Made by a program: the position numbers and the translations under genes
In this document: positions 43,827-53,086 of the stretch, piece by piece
Layout: every line of letters begins with the position of its first letter
Position numbering within the stretch: the first letter of the stretch is position 1
NCBI GenBank assembly: GCA_946002055.1
Contig: CAMFYL010000002.1
Coordinates: 78,014 to 142,013, forward strand
Reading direction: 5' to 3'
Source: an uncultured Roseburia sp.
GTDB lineage: Bacteria > Bacillota > Clostridia > Lachnospirales > Lachnospiraceae
Length of the DNA: 64,000 nt
Notes under the pieces: model-generated
What the model was told of the DNA's origin: nothing
The model's database searches: none
What the model saw: only the letters and a program-made list of their open reading frames with translations

Positions 43827-44909
43827 ATGAGCAGAGTGTACAATTTTTCAGCGGGACCTGCAGTACTTCCGGAAGAAGTATTGCGCGAAGCAGCAGATGA
43901 GATGATGGATTACAGAGGATGTGGTATGTCGGTAATGGAGATGTCCCATCGCTCCAAGGTTTACGATAACATTATCAAAGAAGCTGAAGCTGATTTGAGG
44001 GAACTTATGAATATTCCTGACAACTATAAGGTGCTTTTCCTTCAGGGTGGAGCTTCACAGCAGTTCGCGGCAATTCCTATGAACTTAATGAAGAACCGCA
44101 AGGCAGGATACATTGTTACCGGTCAGTGGGCTAAGAAAGCTTATCAGGAAGCTAAGATGTACGGTGAGGCTGTTGAATTGGCATCCTCTGCTGACGAAAC
44201 GTTTTCTTACATTCCGGATTGTTCTGACCTTGATATTCCGGAGGATTTGGACTATGTATATATTTGCGAGAACAATACCATTTACGGAACAAAGTTCAAG
44301 GAACTTCCAAATACAAAGGGCAAGCTTTTGGTAGCAGATGTTTCTTCTTGCTTCTTATCAGAGCCTGTGGATGTAACTAAGTATGGTGTAATCTACGGTG
44401 GTGTACAGAAGAACATTGGACCAGCCGGTGTTGTGATTGTGATTATTCGTGAGGATTTGATTACCGATGATGTTCTCCCCGGAACACCAACCATGCTTAA
44501 ATATAAGACCCAGGCTGACGCAGATTCGCTTTACAACACACCTCCTTGCTATGGTATTTACATCTGCGGCAAGGTGTTTAAGTGGATTAAGAACATGGGC
44601 GGCCTTGAGGCTATGAAAAAGCACAACGAGGAAAAGGCCAAAATTCTTTATGATTTCCTTGATGAGAGCAAGTTGTTCAAGGGTACTGTTCGCAAGGAAG
44701 ACCGCTCTCTTATGAATGTGCCATTTGTCACAGGAGATGCTGACTTAGATGCAAAATTTGTGGCAGAAGCGAAGGCAGCAGGCTTCGAGAATTTGAAGGG
44801 ACATCGTTCTGTTGGTGGTATGCGTGCATCTATTTACAATGCTATGCCAAAGGAAGGTGTGGAAGCCTTGGTGGCATTTATGAAGAAATTCGAGGAAGAG
44901 AACGCATAG
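43827..44909 (+). CDS. serC: Phosphoserine aminotransferase
   Basis: This 360-residue PLP enzyme converts 3-phosphohydroxypyruvate to 3-phosphoserine. It begins with a nearly invariant segment starting MSRVYNFSAGPAVLPEEVL. GGASQQFAAIPMNL, ENNTIYGT and the PLP-lysine region YGGVQKNIGPAGVVIVI are present, as is the C-terminal GHRSVGGMRASIYNAMP. The length is normal. AGGAGAG within the end of ilvB precedes the ATG. Coupled with serA 10 bases downstream. Confidence 0.97.
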   Translation: MSRVYNFSAGPAVLPEEVLREAADEMMDYRGCGMSVMEMSHRSKVYDNIIKEAEADLRELMNIPDNYKVLFLQGGASQQFAAIPMNLMKNRKAGYIVTGQWAKKAYQEAKMYGEAVELASSADETFSYIPDCSDLDIPEDLDYVYICENNTIYGTKFKELPNTKGKLLVADVSSCFLSEPVDVTKYGVIYGGVQKNIGPAGVVIVIIREDLITDDVLPGTPTMLKYKTQADADSLYNTPPCYGIYICGKVFKWIKNMGGLEAMKKHNEEKAKILYDFLDESKLFKGTVRKEDRSLMNVPFVTGDADLDAKFVAEAKAAGFENLKGHRSVGGMRASIYNAMPKEGVEALVAFMKKFEEENA

Positions 44910-44919
44910 GAGGAAAGAC

Positions 44920-46083
44920 ATGTTTTCATATCATTGCTTAAATCCAATCGCTGAGGTTGGTTTAGATTTATTTTCAACAGACTACAAGAAGGTAGACAAT
45001 CTGGAAAATGCAGAGGCAGTATTAGTGCGAAGCGCTTCTATGCATGATCTTGATCTGCCGGATAGTTTATTGGCAGTTGCCAGAGCCGGTGCCGGTGTCA
45101 ACAATATTCCATTGGATAAGTGTGCTGAGAAAGGTATTGTTGTATTTAACACACCAGGTGCCAACGCTAACGGTGTTAAGGAATTGGTATTTGCAGGAAT
45201 GCTTCTTGCGTCCAGAGATATCATCGGTGGTATCGACTGGGTAAAGGAGAATAAGGACGAAGAAGATATTGCTAAGATGGCTGAAAAGGCGAAAAAAGCC
45301 TTCGCTGGTACAGAGATTGCCGGTAAGAAGTTAGGTGTTATCGGACTGGGAGCTATCGGTGTTAACGTTGCAAACGCAGCAACACATTTGGGCATGGACG
45401 TATACGGATATGATCCATACATTTCTGTACAGGCAGCTTGGAATTTGAGTCGTTCCGTAAAGCATATCAATTCTTTGGAAGATATTTATAAAGAATGTGA
45501 TTTTATCACCATTCATGTTCCTTTGATGGATGCAACAAAAAAGATGATTAACAAGGAAGCAATTCAGTTGATGAAAAAAGATGTTATCCTCTTAAACTTC
45601 GCTAGAGATGCCCTTGTTGATGAGCAGGCTGTTTTAGATGGCATTGCAGCAGGAAAGATTCGCAAGTATGTATCTGATTTCGCTAACCCAACAACAGCTG
45701 GTCAGGAAGGTGTTATCTTGATTCCGCACTTGGGAGCATCTACTGCAGAGGCAGAAGATAACTGTGCTAAGATGGCGGTACAGGAGATTGCAGACTTTAT
45801 GGAAAATGGTAACATTTCTCACTCTGTGAATTATCCTGATTGTCAGGTGGGGGTATGTCGCACCGCAGGTCGTATTACTTTGATGCACAGAAATAACAAG
45901 GGTGTGATTGCTCAGTACACCACTATTTTAGGAGATGCTAATATTAACATTTCTGATATGTTTAACAAGACAAGGGGAGACTTCGCATACGCAGTTCTTG
46001 ATATCGATGCACCTGTAACGGATGAGGTTGTAGAAAGACTGAATGCTATTGAAGATGTCATTCGCGTACGCGTAGTAAAGTAG
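44920..46083 (+). CDS. serA: D-3-phosphoglycerate dehydrogenase
   Basis: This 387-residue NAD-dependent enzyme performs the first committed step of serine synthesis. The Rossmann motif GKKLGVIGLGAIGVNVAN is near residue 135-150, followed by the D-isomer dehydrogenase motifs LLNFARDALVDEQAVLDGI and the catalytic His in IPHLGASTAEAEDN. The C-terminal ACT domain (about 315-387, VIAQYTTILGDANINISDM) should give feedback control by serine. It is a compact version without the intervening ASB domain. GGAGG precedes the ATG. Confidence 0.95.
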   Translation: MFSYHCLNPIAEVGLDLFSTDYKKVDNLENAEAVLVRSASMHDLDLPDSLLAVARAGAGVNNIPLDKCAEKGIVVFNTPGANANGVKELVFAGMLLASRDIIGGIDWVKENKDEEDIAKMAEKAKKAFAGTEIAGKKLGVIGLGAIGVNVANAATHLGMDVYGYDPYISVQAAWNLSRSVKHINSLEDIYKECDFITIHVPLMDATKKMINKEAIQLMKKDVILLNFARDALVDEQAVLDGIAAGKIRKYVSDFANPTTAGQEGVILIPHLGASTAEAEDNCAKMAVQEIADFMENGNISHSVNYPDCQVGVCRTAGRITLMHRNNKGVIAQYTTILGDANINISDMFNKTRGDFAYAVLDIDAPVTDEVVERLNAIEDVIRVRVVK

Positions 46084-46092
46084 GAAAAGAAT

Positions 46093-47328
46093 ATGGCAAA
46101 GATTATACCATTTAAGGGAATAAGACCATCTAAGGAGAGAGCTGCAAATATTGCTGCTCTCCCTTATGACGTTTATAACAGAAAAGAAGCAAAGGAAATT
46201 GTAGCTAAAAATCCAGAGAGTTTTTTGGCTATTGACCGTGCTGAGACGAATTTTTCCGATGATGTAGATACCTATGATGAGGTGGTTTACCAAAAAGCAC
46301 ATGATCTCCTTTGGCAGTGGGTAGAGGAAGGCAGATTTGTTCGGGATGAGGAACCTTGTTATTATCTCTACGAATTAACAATGAATGGAAGAAGTCAGAC
46401 AGGTATCGTGGCTTGTGCTTCCATTGATGATTACGAGAATGAGGTTATCAAGAAACACGAAAATACCAGGGCAGAAAAGGAAGCAGATAGAATTCACCAT
46501 GTGGATTCCTGCAATGCCCAGACTGGTCCAATCTTTTTAGCCTATCGAAATCAGGAGAAAATTGATATACTAGTGGAGCAGATTAAGAGTAGAGATGCTC
46601 TCTATGACTTTACCTCTGATGATGGTATCCGCCATCGTGTATTTCTGGTGGATGATAGGACAGAGATTTCCATGATCGAAAATGCCTTTGGTGAAATGTC
46701 AGAGATTTATATTGCTGACGGTCATCACAGGGCAGCGTCTGCTGTTCGTGTAGGACAGAGAAGAAGAGAAGCGAATCCAGGCTATACTGGAGAGGAAGAG
46801 TTTAACTATTTCTTGTCGGTGCTTTTCCCGGATAACCAGCTGATGATTATGGACTACAACCGCGTGGTCAAAGATTTGAATGGCCTAAGTGAAGAGGAGT
46901 TACTGGGTGAAATTAAAGACAGATTTAATATTATCAAAACGGACAAGCATGCAATGAAGCCGGAGAAAAAGGGACAATTCTCTATGTATCTGGGAGAACA
47001 CTGGTATCTTTGTGAAATTCGCCCGGAAGATAAGAGCGAAGATCCTGTAGAGGGATTGGATGTGTCCTTACTTCAGAACTTGCTTCTGGATCCTGTACTT
47101 GGCATTAAGAATCCGAAGACGGATGATCGCATTGACTTTGTGGGAGGCATTCGCGGTTTATCTGAGCTGGAACGCAGATGTGCTACGGACTGTAAGGTTG
47201 CCTTTGCAATGTATCCAACGGATATTTCTGAATTATTTGCAGTGGCGGACGCGGGACTTTTGATGCCTCCAAAGTCCACATGGTTTGAACCAAAACTTCG
47301 TAGCGGATTATTTATTCATGAGATATAA
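46093..47328 (+). CDS. DUF1015 family protein in the serine operon
   Basis: This 411-residue protein matches the DUF1015 family, with the typical start KIIPFKGIRPSKERAANIAALPYDVYN and motifs RAETNF, HENTRAEKEADR, IADGHHRAASAV and the C-terminal MPPKSTWFEPKLRSGLFIH. The conserved acidic and histidine residues in the ADGHHR region suggest a catalytic site. It follows serC and serA by 9 bases. Phosphoserine phosphatase (serB) is missing from this operon, and the position makes DUF1015 a candidate for that step; this is inference from context, not from a known active site. Its gene ends 37 bases before mscS. Confidence 0.85.
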   Translation: MAKIIPFKGIRPSKERAANIAALPYDVYNRKEAKEIVAKNPESFLAIDRAETNFSDDVDTYDEVVYQKAHDLLWQWVEEGRFVRDEEPCYYLYELTMNGRSQTGIVACASIDDYENEVIKKHENTRAEKEADRIHHVDSCNAQTGPIFLAYRNQEKIDILVEQIKSRDALYDFTSDDGIRHRVFLVDDRTEISMIENAFGEMSEIYIADGHHRAASAVRVGQRRREANPGYTGEEEFNYFLSVLFPDNQLMIMDYNRVVKDLNGLSEEELLGEIKDRFNIIKTDKHAMKPEKKGQFSMYLGEHWYLCEIRPEDKSEDPVEGLDVSLLQNLLLDPVLGIKNPKTDDRIDFVGGIRGLSELERRCATDCKVAFAMYPTDISELFAVADAGLLMPPKSTWFEPKLRSGLFIHEI

Positions 47329-47365
47329 TGGGACTATAACTGATACAAAGTGATAGGAGAGAGGT

Positions 47366-48235
47366 ATGATTTTACTTTCACAAGTTTTATCAAATGGTAT
47401 TGTTGAACACTTGGAAGAGGGAGTGATGAAAAGTTGGCTGGAGTCGGTACTTCCTTCCATATTGAGCTTCTTTTGGAGCGTCTTTTTGGCCCTTGTGGTG
47501 GCTTATATCGGAGGCAAGGTTATCAACCTGCTTAGAAAAGGCTTGCGCAAGTCTCTGGAACGCAAAGATGCAGAAGAAGGGGTAAAGCAGTTTGTTGACC
47601 AAGTGTTTAAGGTGTTCTTATGGATTGTGGTGATTATCCTGATTTTAGGATTGTTTGGATTTACCGCATCATCCCTTGCTGCTGCAGTGGCATCTCTTGG
47701 TGTGACAGCTGGTCTGGCTTTACAGGGAAGCTTATCTAACTTCGCAGGTGGAGTGTTGATTTTGATGCTGCATCCATTTAGAGTAGGGGACTACATTATC
47801 GAGGATAATCATAAGAACGAAGGGACAGTTATTGAAATATCCATTTTTTACACCAAGCTTCGCACGGTAGATAACAAGATTATCGTGGTTCCAAATGGAA
47901 CCCTGGCTAATAACAGTTTGACCAATGCCACGAAAAGTGATCGACGTCAGATGGATTTGGTTATTCCAATTGGTTATGATGCGGATATCAAGAAAGCCAA
48001 GGATATTTTGCATAGACTTGTTATGGAAGAACAGAGAAGACTTCCGGAAGCGGATACGAATGTTTTCGTAAAGGAGTTAAACGGAAGCTCTGTGGACCTG
48101 GGGGTTCGTTTCTGGGTGCCCACAGAGGAATACTGGAAAGTGCGTTGGGATATGCTAGAGAATATTAAGCTGACCTTTGACGCAGAAGGAATTAGCATTC
48201 CATATACACAGATGGATGTACATGTGAAAAATTAA
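47366..48235 (+). CDS. Small-conductance mechanosensitive channel (MscS family)
   Basis: This 289-residue inner-membrane channel opens under membrane tension to release solutes. Two or three transmembrane helices lie in residues 25-115. The pore helix TM3 shows the Gly/Ala pattern AAAVASLGVTAGLALQGSLSNFAGG, and the beta-domain signature FRVGDYIIEDNHKNEGTVIEI follows, with PNGTLANNSLTN. The C-terminal alpha/beta domain ends in QMDVHVKN. The length matches E. coli MscS (286). ATAGGAGAGAGG precedes the ATG. Confidence 0.94.
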   Translation: MILLSQVLSNGIVEHLEEGVMKSWLESVLPSILSFFWSVFLALVVAYIGGKVINLLRKGLRKSLERKDAEEGVKQFVDQVFKVFLWIVVIILILGLFGFTASSLAAAVASLGVTAGLALQGSLSNFAGGVLILMLHPFRVGDYIIEDNHKNEGTVIEISIFYTKLRTVDNKIIVVPNGTLANNSLTNATKSDRRQMDLVIPIGYDADIKKAKDILHRLVMEEQRRLPEADTNVFVKELNGSSVDLGVRFWVPTEEYWKVRWDMLENIKLTFDAEGISIPYTQMDVHVKN

Positions 48236-48267
48236 ATACAAAATTAATATATAGTATTGGAGAGAAT

Positions 48268-51171
48268 ATGATGCATAGTGCATATCAGCTGATTCGTACA
48301 GAACAGCTCACAGACATTAATTCAGAAGGTTATGTGTTGCGCCACAAGAAAAGTGGCGCTCATATTAGTTTAATCAAAAATGATGATGACAATAAGGTAT
48401 TCTACATTGGATTCCGCACACCGCCTATGGACTCAACCGGTGTGCCACACATTGTAGAGCATACCGTGCTTTGCGGTTCGGAAAAGTATCCCCTGAAGGA
48501 TCCCTTTGTAGAGTTGGTTAAGGGATCTTTGAATACATTTCTCAATGCCATTACCTATCCGGATAAGACGGTTTACCCCATTGCAAGTTGTAACGACAAG
48601 GATTTTAAGAACTTGATGGATGTATATTTGGATGCAGTGTTACATCCCAATATCTATCACGATCCTGAAATCTTTATGCAGGAGGGATGGCACTATGAAC
48701 TGGAACATGAAGATGACGAGCTTACCATTAATGGAGTTGTGTACAACGAGATGAAGGGAGCATTCTCCTCTCCGGATGATGTGGTAAATCGTGAGATGCT
48801 GGGCTCCTTGTTCCCTGATACCACGTATCATCACGAGTCCGGCGGCGACCCGGAGGTGATACCGGATTTAACCTACGAAGATTTTATTGATTTCCACAAG
48901 CGCTACTATCATCCTTGCAATTCTTATATTTACCTTTACGGTAATATGGATATGGAAGAGCGTCTTGACTATTTGGACAAGGAGTATTTGTCAAAATATC
49001 AGGCCATCGATTTGGATTCCGGCATTGGTATGCAGGCTCCTTTCGAAGAGGTGCGTATGGTGGATGCTACCTATCCTATTTCCGCCGGGGAAGATGAGAA
49101 GGACGCCACATACCTTGCGTATTCTGTAGCAGTGGCAGATGCCTTGGACCAGGAGTTATATCAGGCCTTTGATGTGTTGGAGTATGCACTTCTCAGTGCT
49201 CCGGGAGCACCGGTAAAAAATGCACTTCTGGAAAAGGGCATTGGAAAAGATATTATAGGCTCCTATGATACCGGAATGCTACAGCCAATGTTTTCGGTTG
49301 TGGCAAAGGGTGCCAATCCGGAAGATAAGCAGCGTTTCTTAGATACTGTAATGGAAGTATTTCGGGAGCAGGCAGAAAATGGAATTGATAAGAAGGCACT
49401 TCTTGCCGGAATCAATGCATCACAGTTTAGCTTCCGGGAGGCGGACTTTGGCAGTTTTCCTAAGGGATTGATTTTTGGCCTTAACTGTCTGGATAGCTGG
49501 CTTTACGATGACAATCAGCCTTTTACGCATCTCTACGGCGTAAAGGTGTTAGATGGCCTGAAGGAAAAGGTAAATACAGATTACTTCGAAAAGCTCATTG
49601 ATAAGTATTTGCTTCACAATACACATGCATCCCTTTTGATGGTGGCACCGGAAAAGGGACTGGTAACCCGTCAAGAAGAGAAATTAAAAGAAGAATTAAG
49701 AAACAAGAAAACGGCTATGTCAAAGGAGGATATCCAAAAGCTGATTCAACAGACAAAAATGTTAAAACAGCATCAGCAGGAGCCTTCTACCAAGGAACAG
49801 TTGGAATGCCTGCCGATGCTTACAAGAGCGGATCTTAAGAGGGAAGCCAGAAAGCTGGATTTGGAAGAGAAGAAGATTTCAGATATCACAGTGCTTCATC
49901 ACAACGTCTTTACCAGTGGAATTCATTACTTGAACCTTGTATTTGACGTGGCTGACATTTCTCAGGAGGACTGGGGATATCTTTCTCTTATGAGCCGTAT
50001 GCTTGGACTTGTTGACACAGAGGAGTACACCTACGGTGAATTCGCCAATGAGGTGAACATTCACACCGGCGGCATCAATGCTTCCCTGGCTGTGTATGCA
50101 AGAGAAAACAATGATTACCGTATGACGCTGGAAGTTCGCGGTAAGTTCTTATATGAGAATATGGCGCAGGCTACACATTTGATGGAGCAGATGATGCTTC
50201 ACTCAAAATTTGATGATGAGAATCGTATCCGGGAAATGATCGCCTTACAGAAGTCTCGCTTGGAAATGCGTATGAACAGTGCGGGAAATGCCGTTGCTGC
50301 CAGCAGAGCGTTGGCTGGATTTTCGGTGCCGGCTAAGATTTCTGAATCAACATCCGGCATTGCATATTATCAGTTCTTAAAAGACTTGGAAGAAAACTAT
50401 GAAGAAAAGAAAGCCATGATCGCTAAAAAGTGTCAGGAATTAATGGTGCATGTGTTTAGAGCCCAGCATCTTTTGGTTAGTTCCACAGGTGATGATGTTG
50501 CCTTGCGTCAGGTGGAAAGCTATTTGCCTGACCTAAAGGAGAAACTCTTTACAACACCATTTACGCCGGTTGAGAACAACATTGTGTTAGAACCTAAGAA
50601 GGAAGGCTTCGGGGATGCTTCACAGGTGCAGTATGTGTGCAGAGCAGGTAACTTTGTGAAAGCCGGGTATGAAAAGACAGGGGTGCTTAACATCCTAAAG
50701 GTGATTTTGAGTTATGATTACTTCTGGATTCATATTCGCGTAAAAGGTGGCGCTTATGGCTGCCGCAGCGTATTTTCAAGAAATGGTGATACCTACTTTG
50801 TGTCATACCGTGATCCAAACTTAGAAAAGACCAATCAGGTCTTTGAAGAGACGGCAGATTACCTGGCAGATTTTTCTGTAGATGAACGAGACATGACAAA
50901 GTATATCATTGGCACCATCAGTGAGATGGACACACCACTGACTCCGTCTCAGCGGGGAACTCGTGCCCTTTCAGCATACTTACAGGGCATCACCTTTGAG
51001 GAAATTCAGAACACAAGAAATCAAGTCATTGATGCAACCGTAGAGGATGTGCGTGCCGCAGCCAAACTTGTGGAAGACACCATGAAGCAGGGATATTTCT
51101 GCGTGGTAGGTAATGAAGATGTGTTAGAGGAATCCAAGGATTTGTTTGATTCTTTGGAGAATCTATTTTAA
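48268..51171 (+). CDS. M16C-family zinc metallopeptidase (presequence-protease-like)
   Basis: This 967-residue clamshell peptidase belongs to the insulinase superfamily, M16C branch. The inverted zinc motif HxxEH is H61-x2-E64-H65 in VPHIVEHTVLCGSEKYP, and the third ligand glutamate lies in YNEMKGAFSSP at about 158-167. The second, inactive half carries VKGGAYGCRSVFSRNGDTYFVSYRDPNL, the R/Y substrate motif. No signal peptide is present, so it works in the cytoplasm on peptides. GGAGAG precedes ATG 48268; a second ATG follows directly. It lies between mscS and era. Confidence 0.93.
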   Translation: MMHSAYQLIRTEQLTDINSEGYVLRHKKSGAHISLIKNDDDNKVFYIGFRTPPMDSTGVPHIVEHTVLCGSEKYPLKDPFVELVKGSLNTFLNAITYPDKTVYPIASCNDKDFKNLMDVYLDAVLHPNIYHDPEIFMQEGWHYELEHEDDELTINGVVYNEMKGAFSSPDDVVNREMLGSLFPDTTYHHESGGDPEVIPDLTYEDFIDFHKRYYHPCNSYIYLYGNMDMEERLDYLDKEYLSKYQAIDLDSGIGMQAPFEEVRMVDATYPISAGEDEKDATYLAYSVAVADALDQELYQAFDVLEYALLSAPGAPVKNALLEKGIGKDIIGSYDTGMLQPMFSVVAKGANPEDKQRFLDTVMEVFREQAENGIDKKALLAGINASQFSFREADFGSFPKGLIFGLNCLDSWLYDDNQPFTHLYGVKVLDGLKEKVNTDYFEKLIDKYLLHNTHASLLMVAPEKGLVTRQEEKLKEELRNKKTAMSKEDIQKLIQQTKMLKQHQQEPSTKEQLECLPMLTRADLKREARKLDLEEKKISDITVLHHNVFTSGIHYLNLVFDVADISQEDWGYLSLMSRMLGLVDTEEYTYGEFANEVNIHTGGINASLAVYARENNDYRMTLEVRGKFLYENMAQATHLMEQMMLHSKFDDENRIREMIALQKSRLEMRMNSAGNAVAASRALAGFSVPAKISESTSGIAYYQFLKDLEENYEEKKAMIAKKCQELMVHVFRAQHLLVSSTGDDVALRQVESYLPDLKEKLFTTPFTPVENNIVLEPKKEGFGDASQVQYVCRAGNFVKAGYEKTGVLNILKVILSYDYFWIHIRVKGGAYGCRSVFSRNGDTYFVSYRDPNLEKTNQVFEETADYLADFSVDERDMTKYIIGTISEMDTPLTPSQRGTRALSAYLQGITFEEIQNTRNQVIDATVEDVRAAAKLVEDTMKQGYFCVVGNEDVLEESKDLFDSLENLF

Positions 51172-51188
51172 AAACAAGGGAGAAGCAT

Positions 51189-52103
51189 ATGACGAATCAG
51201 TTTAAATCAGGTTTTGTCACCATTATTGGAAGGCCCAATGTGGGAAAATCCACATTGATGAATCAATTGATTGGACAGAAAATAGCCATCACCTCCAATA
51301 AGCCACAAACTACGAGAAATCGAATCCAGACAGTCTATACAGACCCAAAAGTAGGACAGATTGTATTTCTGGATACCCCTGGTATTCATCAGGCAAAGAA
51401 CAAGCTGGGTGAGTATATGGTAAATGTGGCACATCACACCATGAGGGATGTGGATGTGATTCTTTGGCTGGTAGAGCCTTCGGATTTTATCGGAGGAGGC
51501 GATCGCCATATTATTGAACAGCTAAAAAAGACCACCACGCCGGTCATTCTTGTAATTAATAAGATTGATTCTGTGGATAGAGAGTCTATTTTTGGCGTTA
51601 TCGATGCCTTTAGCAAGCTTTATGATTTTGCAGAGGTGGTTCCGCTTTCTGCCCTTCGAGGTCAGAATTGTGATGTTTTGCTGGAACAGATTTTCAAATA
51701 CTTGCCCTATGGCCCTGCCTACTATGATGAGGATGTGGTAACAGACCAGCCACAGCGTCAGATTGTGGCAGAGATTATCCGTGAAAAGGCACTCCACGCT
51801 TTAAATGACGAGGTGCCTCACGGCATCGCAGTTTCCATTGATCAGATGAAATGGTGCGATGGCAAACCGGGCATTTACAATATTGATGCCACTATTATCT
51901 GTGAGCGGGATTCTCATAAAGGTATCATTATTGGAAAGGGTGGAGCCATGCTGAAAAAGATAGGTTCCAATGCCCGTTTTGAATGTGAAAAAATGCTGGA
52001 AGAAAGAGTGAATTTAAAACTCTGGGTTAAGGTTAAGAAGGACTGGAGAGATAGTGATTATCTCATCAAGAACTTTGGATATCGCAAGGACGATATGGAA
52101 TAG
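51189..52103 (+). CDS. era: GTPase Era
   Basis: This 304-residue GTPase binds the 16S rRNA 3' end during 30S assembly. G1 GRPNVGKST, G2 region TTRNRIQ, G3 DTPGIHQ and G4 NKID are all complete. The C-terminal KH domain has IIGKGGAMLKKIGSNARFECEKML. The length is typical. AGGGAG precedes the ATG. It is followed by yqzL and recO, the arrangement in Bacillus. Confidence 0.97.
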   Translation: MTNQFKSGFVTIIGRPNVGKSTLMNQLIGQKIAITSNKPQTTRNRIQTVYTDPKVGQIVFLDTPGIHQAKNKLGEYMVNVAHHTMRDVDVILWLVEPSDFIGGGDRHIIEQLKKTTTPVILVINKIDSVDRESIFGVIDAFSKLYDFAEVVPLSALRGQNCDVLLEQIFKYLPYGPAYYDEDVVTDQPQRQIVAEIIREKALHALNDEVPHGIAVSIDQMKWCDGKPGIYNIDATIICERDSHKGIIIGKGGAMLKKIGSNARFECEKMLEERVNLKLWVKVKKDWRDSDYLIKNFGYRKDDME

Positions 52104-52182
52104 ACTTTCCATTTTTTCTCTCGTATATCCCCAAGAGGGCTGGCAATCCTAATACCAAGACAGGTATGGGAGGAGCGGCTAT

Positions 52183-52383
52183 ATGGGCGAGTTATGGGAC
52201 AAATTCTATGCCACCGGAAAGGTGGATGACTATTTGGCGTATTGCAGTAAGGAGGAGAAAACATCCCATGGGATTTCATATCGTTCTAACGGGAATGGTA
52301 CTCTCTGCAATTCCCATAGGAGAGTACGACAAGAGAGTGACGATTCTCACCAAGGAGAGAGGGAAGATAACAGCTTTTGTTAG
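52183..52383 (+). CDS. yqzL: YqzL-like small protein overlapping recO
   Basis: The first 28 residues, MGELWDKFYATGKVDDYLAYC and the following SKEEKTS, resemble YqzL, a protein of about 47 residues encoded between era and recO in Bacillus (WxxFxxTGxIDxYL pattern). GGGAGGAG at 52168-52175 with 7 bases to the ATG is a strong ribosome binding site. The frame continues 116 bases into recO, giving a 66-residue product whose last 38 residues (GISYRSNGNG...DNSFC) look like out-of-frame recO sequence rather than evolved protein. Either the gene lost its stop or the true end has been displaced by recO. The function of YqzL is unknown. Confidence 0.6.
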   Translation: MGELWDKFYATGKVDDYLAYCSKEEKTSHGISYRSNGNGTLCNSHRRVRQESDDSHQGEREDNSFC

Positions 52384-53005
52384 AGGAGCCAGAAGGTCCA
52401 ACAATCAGATGTTGGCAGCGGCGAATCCGTTTGCCTTTGGTCAGTTTGAAGTGTACCAGGGCAAAAGTACATATACGGTTGCCAGAGCAGAAATATCCAA
52501 TTATTTCCGGGAATTGGCGGAAGATTTTGATATGGTCTGCTATGGCTATTATTTTTTGGAAGTGGCGGAATACTTTTCACAGGAAAATGCAGATGAGAAG
52601 GAGCGGCTCCGTCTTTTGTATCAGACCCTTCGGGCGTTGGAGAGCCGCAAGTTTTCCTTTGAGCTGATTCGAGGAATATACGAGCTGCGCAATATGGCAA
52701 TCAACGGTGAGTATCCCAATATATACTCCTGTGTAAAATGTGGAAAAGAAGAAGACATTGATTTTTTTAGTATGCGCTTGCGGGGCTGTCTCTGCAAGGA
52801 TTGTGCCAAGAAAGAAGGAGGAAATCCTATGGATGGCGCAACCCGCTACGCTATGCAGTATGTGATTTCTACCCCCATTGAAAGGCTTTATACGTTTCAA
52901 TTATCCCCACAGGTTATGGATGAATTTTTGCGTCTGATTACGTCCTATCGGAAGCATGATTGGGCCCATACATTTAAGTCGGAGGAGTTTTTGAAAATAG
53001 GTTAG
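52268..53005 (+). CDS. recO: DNA repair protein RecO
   Basis: This 245-residue mediator loads RecA onto SSB-coated DNA with RecR. The N-terminal OB fold starts with MGFHIVLTGMVLSAIPIGEYD, followed by KRVTILTKERGKI. The helical C-terminal region holds the zinc site CVKCGKEEDIDFF...GCLCKDC. ATG 52268 is chosen because TAAGGAGGAG at 52249-52258 sits 9 bases upstream and the sequence then matches the family start. The frame is open back to 52166, but those residues belong to the yqzL region. Confidence 0.95.
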   Translation: MGFHIVLTGMVLSAIPIGEYDKRVTILTKERGKITAFVRGARRSNNQMLAAANPFAFGQFEVYQGKSTYTVARAEISNYFRELAEDFDMVCYGYYFLEVAEYFSQENADEKERLRLLYQTLRALESRKFSFELIRGIYELRNMAINGEYPNIYSCVKCGKEEDIDFFSMRLRGCLCKDCAKKEGGNPMDGATRYAMQYVISTPIERLYTFQLSPQVMDEFLRLITSYRKHDWAHTFKSEEFLKIG

Positions 53006-53022
53006 TTTGTGGGTTCTATGTC

Positions 53023-53051
53023 TTGAAAATCCAAGGGTTACATAGTATAAT
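53023..53051 (+). promoter_or_regulatory. Promoter after recO
   Basis: TTGAAA (53023-53028) and a perfect TATAAT (53046-53051) are 17 bases apart, 36 bases before the next ATG. Confidence 0.78.
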
Positions 53052-53086
53052 AGTGCGGATTATTAGAAAAACACGAGGTGAATAAT

